This document shows positions 58,463 through 64,000 of a stretch of DNA of 64,000 nucleotides, one piece after another (position 1 is the first letter of the stretch; each line of letters starts with the position of its first letter). A program made the position numbers and the translations under genes. The stretch is from Plasmodium coatneyi (taxonomy: Eukaryota; Apicomplexa; Aconoidasida; Haemosporida; Plasmodiidae): NCBI RefSeq assembly GCF_001680005.1, contig NC_033563.1, positions 1,240,001 through 1,304,000 on the forward strand, given 5' to 3'. The notes beneath the pieces were generated by a model that saw nothing but the letters and a program-made list of their open reading frames with translations, had not been told where the DNA came from and made no database searches.

Positions 58463-59196
58463 CCTAACCCTAGCTATGTGCACATTTATGCCAACCCCGG
58501 TCGGGCAGATTAATTACACATATTCTGCCACCGCTAGTTGGCTTGCTCCCGCGGCGCCTACCCGTTAACAAGTTTTTCCAGAAAAAATGTTTTCGCCCCT
58601 TTTATTGCTATATGCCAATCTGCCATGCATCATAAGTGTGTAAAAAGTAGAAAAAAAGAAAAATTTGCGCACACACCATCAGTGCCTAATTTTTTTTACG
58701 TAGCCACATCGTCACTGTGCTTGGTTAAATTAGCACCATTTAGGACAGAAGAAAAACTGTCTCTTATTTTCCTATGAGGTATTTCTCAAAGAGGGGTGCA
58801 ATGGAGGGGAATACAAATCACCAGCGCCAAACCCCATCCTCACAACGGATCGCAGCAAGCATACAAAGCAAATTTGCTCGGGTGAAACACGCCACCGGCT
58901 TACGGGCGAACGGTGATACATAAAAACGCGTTGCGGATTGCCCACCGGACAGCGAACAATAATTGCACTTGCACTCCTCCTCCAAATGGTTACCACAAAT
59001 GGGTTAAAAAAGGGGAGTCACAATAAGGCGCTTAGGGAAAGCAAAACGGGTTATACTTTGGTGAAAATTTTTGACAAAATGGGAAGCCATAAAAAAAAAA
59101 AAAAAAAAAAAAATATCTATGAATGAGGACAAACATGGGAATACACCCAAAACGTCAGGGGGGGAAAAAAGGAGGGAAAAAATTCGCTGCGCTACT
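58161..59196. other. intergenic region with T32 tract
   Basis: This holds the RMI1-like promoter and the 3' UTR of methionine aminopeptidase. It contains T32 at 58431-58462 and an A run at 59091-59113. No gene was recognised. Confidence 0.6.
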
Positions 59197-60513
59197 TTAC
59201 ACCTCGTACAATTCGTCCTTCGTGTCGAATCCAAGACTGGGCGAGTCCGCCAACCGCTTGGTCAAAATTTCGACACCCTTCTCGGTAATTAACAAAGTGT
59301 GCTCAAACTGAGCCGATAATTTCCCGTCAGACGTGGCGCTGGTCCACTTGTCAGGCCACAAGACATCAGAGTAGTGTCCCTGATTGATCATCGGTTCAAT
59401 GGTAAACACATGGCCAGCTTTCATGATCCCAACGGCTTTATTTTTTTTAAAATGAGGAACAGTTGGATTGGAATGAAACAGTTTCCCAACCCCATGACCA
59501 GAATATGTACGTACCACGGAAAATCCCTTCTTGGACACGTAGGAATCTATGATGTTTCCAATATTTTTATATAACATTCCCGGTTTGCATTTTTTTATCG
59601 ACTCCATTAGGGAAAAGTAGCATGTCTCTACGAGTTCCTTGGCCTCCTTTGGCACTTTGTCCACATCCCCAACAAAGTAGGTTTCATTCAGATCTGCATG
59701 TACTCCTTTGAAAAAGACACTTATGTCTATGTTGATGATGTCCCCATTTTGTAAAGGTCTCAAGTCAGGAATTCCATGACACACAATTTCATTTACAGAC
59801 GTACAACACGATTTGGGGAATTCATAATAATTTAAAGTTGACGGATAGGCATTATGCTCTATAATAAATTTGTGAACTTTTTTGTCTATCTCATCAGTTG
59901 TTACTCCTGGTGCTACTAATGAGTGAGCATAGTCCAATGTCCTTCTCCCTAATATGCATGCCTCCCTTATGTTTTCAATTTCGTCCTGGCTATTCACATA
60001 TATATCGCTTTTCCTTTTATACATTAACTCCGATTCGGGGATGGACGTGATTGCATAATCTGGCCTTTTTATATGTAACGGCACGGCATTTTTTTTTGTT
60101 ATTGGCCAAGGTCTCAAATTCCCTGTAAATACAAAATTAACGAAAGGTTTCAAATGCTTGTCATAAATCCAATATTTTCTATTTGTTGGATCGAAATGTT
60201 CTGCTGATAAATGCTTCTTTACGATTTGCATAAACTTTTTTTTTTTTTCCTCTTCCTCCTTTTTCCACTTTTCATGCACTTTTTCCACATGTTCCTTCCA
60301 CGAATTTTTGAAACATTCCTGTGTGCAAAAGTAGCTGTAAATTTTTTTTTTCAGACATATTGGGCAGCTCAATTTTTTGGCTAACTCCTTCCCACACCCG
60401 TTACAATTGTTGTTATTTTCGGCATTCTGTGTAACGGTGACTGGGGTCTGGTCGTCCTTTTGGTTTTCATCCTCTCTGTCCTCCACCTCGCACTCGCGTT
60501 TCTCATGTTCCAT
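59197..60513 (-). CDS. METAP1b: methionine aminopeptidase 1b
   Basis: A single-exon gene of 438 residues from the ATG at 60513; the frame is open for about 19 codons upstream but without an ATG. Two Cys/His zinc fingers occur at the N-terminus (CNGCGKEL, CPICLKKK, YFCTQECFKNSW, HVEKVH), the arrangement that separates eukaryotic type 1 enzymes from bacterial ones and links them to ribosomes. The pita-bread catalytic domain shows CCTSVNEIVCHGIPD, INIDISVFFKGVHADLNETY (two metal-binding Asp), YSGHGVGKLFHSNPTVPH (metal His and substrate-binding His), FTIEPMINQG and SAQFEHTLLIT (two metal-binding Glu). All five metal ligands are present. It removes initiator Met from nascent cytosolic proteins. 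A short run of Lys codons lies after the zinc fingers. Confidence 0.96.
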   Translation of the reverse strand: MEHEKRECEVEDREDENQKDDQTPVTVTQNAENNNNCNGCGKELAKKLSCPICLKKKIYSYFCTQECFKNSWKEHVEKVHEKWKKEEEEKKKKFMQIVKKHLSAEHFDPTNRKYWIYDKHLKPFVNFVFTGNLRPWPITKKNAVPLHIKRPDYAITSIPESELMYKRKSDIYVNSQDEIENIREACILGRRTLDYAHSLVAPGVTTDEIDKKVHKFIIEHNAYPSTLNYYEFPKSCCTSVNEIVCHGIPDLRPLQNGDIINIDISVFFKGVHADLNETYFVGDVDKVPKEAKELVETCYFSLMESIKKCKPGMLYKNIGNIIDSYVSKKGFSVVRTYSGHGVGKLFHSNPTVPHFKKNKAVGIMKAGHVFTIEPMINQGHYSDVLWPDKWTSATSDGKLSAQFEHTLLITEKGVEILTKRLADSPSLGFDTKDELYEV

Positions 60514-60930
60514 GTTGCGAACGCTGAAATGTTGGGGAGGCACAAGATTTACAACTTTTTCGAGCAACAAATAAGTTACACCCTTTGGGCTCCCCTCGAA
60601 TGTGTGTGCGTATGTTCCTCGCTAGGTATGTATTATGTGCTAACTTTTTTCCCCTCCATGCATTGCTGCTTTTTTTTTTTTTTAATTCGCTTTGCAGCAA
60701 GTGGAGCTATTTTGCATCCACCCTTGGGCCAATTCCTATTATTATTACTATTATTATTTTTTTTTTTCCCCAAGTCAGGCATCCTCATTCGCGGGCAGCT
60801 GCGCATTGGCTTGCACGTCGCTTTCCAACGTTGCTTCCAGGTGAACATCCACCCTTCCAATTGAGATTCCTCTTATTCTTTCAAATCGGAGCGAGTCACG
60901 TCGAACCGAACAGAAACATGTTGTACGGGG

Positions 60931-60964
<34 letters not shown>

Positions 60965-61482
60965 GACATGCAGAAGGGGGGAGCAATCCGTCACAAAATT
61001 GGGAACTACTCATACTTGGGCATACAGCGGAAAAACCTCTACTGCGCAATTGCATGCAACATGATTGAGAGTCCTTTGATTATCGGCCGGTTATATTTGC
61101 ATTCCTACGCGCGTAACTCTGCCGTATTGCCAGCGGTATACACGTATGAACATGTTCACGATATACATATGGGCCATCCGATCGACCCTTCACTTGACTG
61201 CACTGCGACGGTAAGTTGATTTTTTTTTTTTTTTTTTTTTTTTTTCCCTCATTATTTTTCATTTTGTAAGGGGCTATATTAACATTAGCATAACGAAACA
61301 CTACCGACTATGAGGACGATGACTGATCAGAACTGTTACTGCGCCTTCCGTCCAATGTTGTTTCTTCCCGATAGGCGCTAACTCTGCGCGAAGATCTGCA
61401 AAAGGGTGATCGTTGCTTAGCCCTGCACGTCCCTCAACCTGAAGATGCATATATACAGACTAAATATGTGTAAAAAATTTAA
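60514..61482. other. divergent promoter region with A33 and other homopolymers
   Basis: This lies between methionine aminopeptidase (-) and cysteinyl-tRNA synthetase (+). It has A33 at 60931-60963 and T runs at 60670-60683 and 61218-61245. No coding signal was seen apart from homopolymer-driven frames. Confidence 0.55.
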
Positions 61483-63936
61483 ATGAAACTTTTCATTTTG
61501 ATATATTCAGCCCTTTTCGCCGTTTCGCATAAAAAGTACTTCTCTGCATCGGTAAAGCTTCCCAGGAGCAGTTGCAACAGTGGTCGCAACAGTGGTCGCA
61601 ACAGTGGTCGCAACAGTGAGCGCAGCACGTGTCCCCTGCCACTACTAATCCGTTCTGACAGGCTCATTTTCACAAAGAGGAAGACCCCGTGGAGCACCCG
61701 GGGGATGTACTTTATTCGTAACTCATTTCATCGCAAGGGGTACCATTTTTTTCACAGTAAGGAAAAAAAAAAAAAAAAAAATACACCAAAAGGGTATTCG
61801 TAATTTATGTAACTGCACAGATGAATGCATGCGGATAGTACACACAACGGTTGGTATGTTCTTAGGAGCGCCACGTACAACAATTCGAATGTGCACCCTT
61901 CACTAGATATACTTCACGTGGAGGTGAATACAAATGTGTGAACCATATCAACTCTTATATCTTATCCCTATTTTCTTATCGTTCTTTTTTTTTTTTTTCC
62001 GCAGGTAAAGTGGACAGAAACGTGGCCAAGGCGAAAACTCTTCAGTGCAGCATGGAGTCGAGTAGCAGCTTACCCAAATGGGACATGCCGCCCAAGGAGG
62101 GCAAGAAAATAACGGGTTTGCTCGTGAATAACTCCCTGACGCGCAGCAAGGTGGAATTCGTTCCGCAGGTAAGGCGCCAGCGGCTCTGGGTACAAATGGG
62201 AAGAATCATTGAAAATGCTAAACAGTGCCACCACGAATAACCATCCCTACCTTCTATCCCCATCGCAGGAGAAGAACCAAATCAGGTGGTACGCATGTGG
62301 ACCCACGGTGTACGACGCGGCGCACCTGGGTCACGCCAGGACCTACGTCAGCTTCGACATAATCAGGAGAATCCTCGTGAACTATTTCAATTATGATGTT
62401 TTCATGGTGATAAACATAACGGATATCGATGACAAAATTATTAAGAGAAGTGAAGAGGAGAAAGTAAGCTTCACAGAACTAGCCAGAAAATGGGAATTGG
62501 AATTTTGGGAAGACATGAAAAAGCTGAATGTCCTCCTCCCGACGGCCATCACCAGGGTCAGCGAATACGTTGATCAGATTATTCAGTATATAGAAAAAAT
62601 TATTGCAAATAAATATGCCTATGTGAGTGAAGAAGGTAGTGTATACTTCGACATTGATGCGTTTAAAAAGGATCCAAAGCATTTTTACGCGCGCATGGAA
62701 CCACTCTCTGTGAAGGACGAAACGAAAATTTTGGAAGGGGAAGGAGATCTAGGTGTCATATCAAAGACGAAAAAAAATTCGTACGATTTTGCTCTGTGGA
62801 AATCATCCAAACCGAATGAACCTTATTGGGACTCTCCTTGGGGGAAAGGAAGACCTGGATGGCATATAGAATGTTCAACAATGGCTAGTAACATTTTAGG
62901 AAGTGTTCTAGACATACATAGTGGAGGAGTAGATCTTCGGTTCCCACATCATGACAATGAGTTAGCTCAAAGTGAAGCTTTCTTTGACGAAAGTCAGTGG
63001 GTCAATTATTTTCTCCATTCGGGGCATCTACACATAGAAGGTTTAAAAATGTCCAAGTCTTTGAAAAATTTTATAACCATAAAACATATGCTAAGTGAGT
63101 ATACGCCTAATCAGATACGTATTTTATTTTTACTGAACAAATGGGACAACTTTATGAATTATAGTCCAAATGGAGAAAGCATGGTTCAGTGTGTAGAGAT
63201 TGACAAATTTCTGTTTAACTTTTTCGCATTACTGGAAATGAAAATAAAAAACTTCCACTTGAGTAACTCCAATTTGTTTTGGACTCAAGTGGACAACAAC
63301 CTTAACAACCTATTCCGTTCGACAAAGAGCAGAATCCATCAATCACTTTTGGACAATTTCAATACGCCTGAAGTTATCTTAGCGTTACAGAAGCTAATCA
63401 CCGAAATTAATATATACCTGCAAAATGAGAAAGTTCAAATTGGGTTACTCCTGGAGCTGAAGCATTATATCTCCTTCATACTGGATACCTTCGGATTAGC
63501 ATATGGTCAAACGCAAAGTGGGAAAAATGAAAAATTTGATGAACTTCTCCAAACGCTTGGCACGTATAGAAGCAACATTCGGACGACACTACAGAGCAAT
63601 GCTAAACTGATTAGGAAAATTATGAAGGAGACAAAGGATGTTACCAAAAAGGGAGGACAGAAAGATGAAAGTAATTCTACTGCCCCGGAGAAGGACCTAC
63701 TTTACGCCGAATTTGTTAACAGTGTAAAGGCTAACAATGATACGTTACTGAAGGAGTGCGATTTGCTACGAGATGAACGGCTGCTAAACCTGGGCATACT
63801 CATCGATGATAGACCAAACAACGAGTTCGTCGTCAAGGTGCTTGATGAGAACCAACTGCAGCAGGAGAAGCGCAAGCGTGAGCAGGAACTCAATAAGAAG
63901 AAAAGCAAAAGTGACCAAAATGAGAAGCGCGAATGA
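61483..63936 (+). CDS. CysRS: cysteinyl-tRNA synthetase, with optional organelle-targeting leader exon
   Basis: The full splice form uses exons 61483-61756, 62005-62168 and 62269-63936 (701 residues, all phases fit). The first exon encodes a signal-peptide-like start (MKLFILIYSALFAV) followed by a basic Ser/Asn/Arg/Lys-rich stretch, the make-up of an apicoplast transit peptide. A shorter cytosolic form of 594 residues could start at the ATG at 62052 in exon 2. Class I motifs are clear: CGPTVYDAAHLGHARTY (HIGH-like HLGH), WHIECSTMA and RFPHHDNELAQSEA (zinc site Cys/His/Glu), and GLKMSKSLKNF (KMSKS). The tail is Lys/Glu-rich. The enzyme charges tRNA-Cys. Dual cytosol/apicoplast targeting by alternative splicing has been reported for the P. 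falciparum enzyme, and this structure agrees with it. Confidence 0.94.
61570..61621 (+). repeat. 12-bp tandem repeat in the leader exon of cysteinyl-tRNA synthetase
   Basis: AACAGTGGTCGC is repeated three times, with a partial fourth copy, encoding Asn-Ser-Gly-Arg units within the basic leader. Confidence 0.9.
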
Positions 63937-64000
63937 TCAACGTAGCGATGAACATATCGAACGTAGCAAACGTGGTGAATGCACAAGGTTGGCCATCCCC

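Overview
The window is nuclear DNA of a malaria parasite of the monkey/vivax clade. A complete SICAvar-type gene, telomere-like GGGTT(T/C)A repeats lying inside the chromosome, intron-rich housekeeping genes, moderate base composition and dozens of 15-35 nt poly-A/poly-T runs all point to Plasmodium knowlesi; the SICAvar-bearing P. coatneyi is the main alternative. All calls come from reading the sequence; no database search was possible, so identifications rest on remembered family motifs, and exon borders were deduced from GT/AG sites with phase checks.

Layout. Left core block (1-23954): the 3' end of a TFIIH p62-like gene (+), SNU66/SART1 (-, with an apparent frameshift inside a 24-nt homopolymer), a large Asn-rich protein with a possible eIF4E-binding motif (+), a RAB3GAP2-like protein (-), a small secreted/membrane protein (+), an unknown basic protein (-) and enolase (-, two exons). 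Variant-gene island (about 27770-43105): GGAAGG-rich repeats plus telomere-like DNA, a GC-richer stretch with a 100-bp-armed hairpin, a polypyrimidine/polypurine repeat field, a nine-exon SICAvar gene (32094-39498) whose large intron 2 carries a second copy of the same repeat/telomere-like module, and a two-exon exported His/Asp-repeat protein. Right core block (44527-63936): an R4-type ribonucleotide reductase small subunit (-), tubulin-folding cofactor C (+, nine exons), mitochondrial HSP60 (+), a non-canonical nucleotidyltransferase (+), an RMI1-like OB-fold protein (-), methionine aminopeptidase 1b (-) and cysteinyl-tRNA synthetase (+, with a leader exon fitting apicoplast targeting).

The core genes form a familiar gene order (from memory, the same neighbours occur on P. 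falciparum chromosome 10, where the R4 gene and enolase are adjacent). The antigen island therefore appears to sit as an insertion between two housekeeping genes, in keeping with the chromosome-internal SICAvar distribution known for P. knowlesi. Genes alternate strands often, giving divergent (4030-9101, 14682-16649, 46086-47481, 60514-61482) and convergent (1258-1904, 12009-13025, 17334-18018, 43106-44526, 55630-56135) intergenic regions. No tRNA, rRNA, CRISPR or transposon was recognised.
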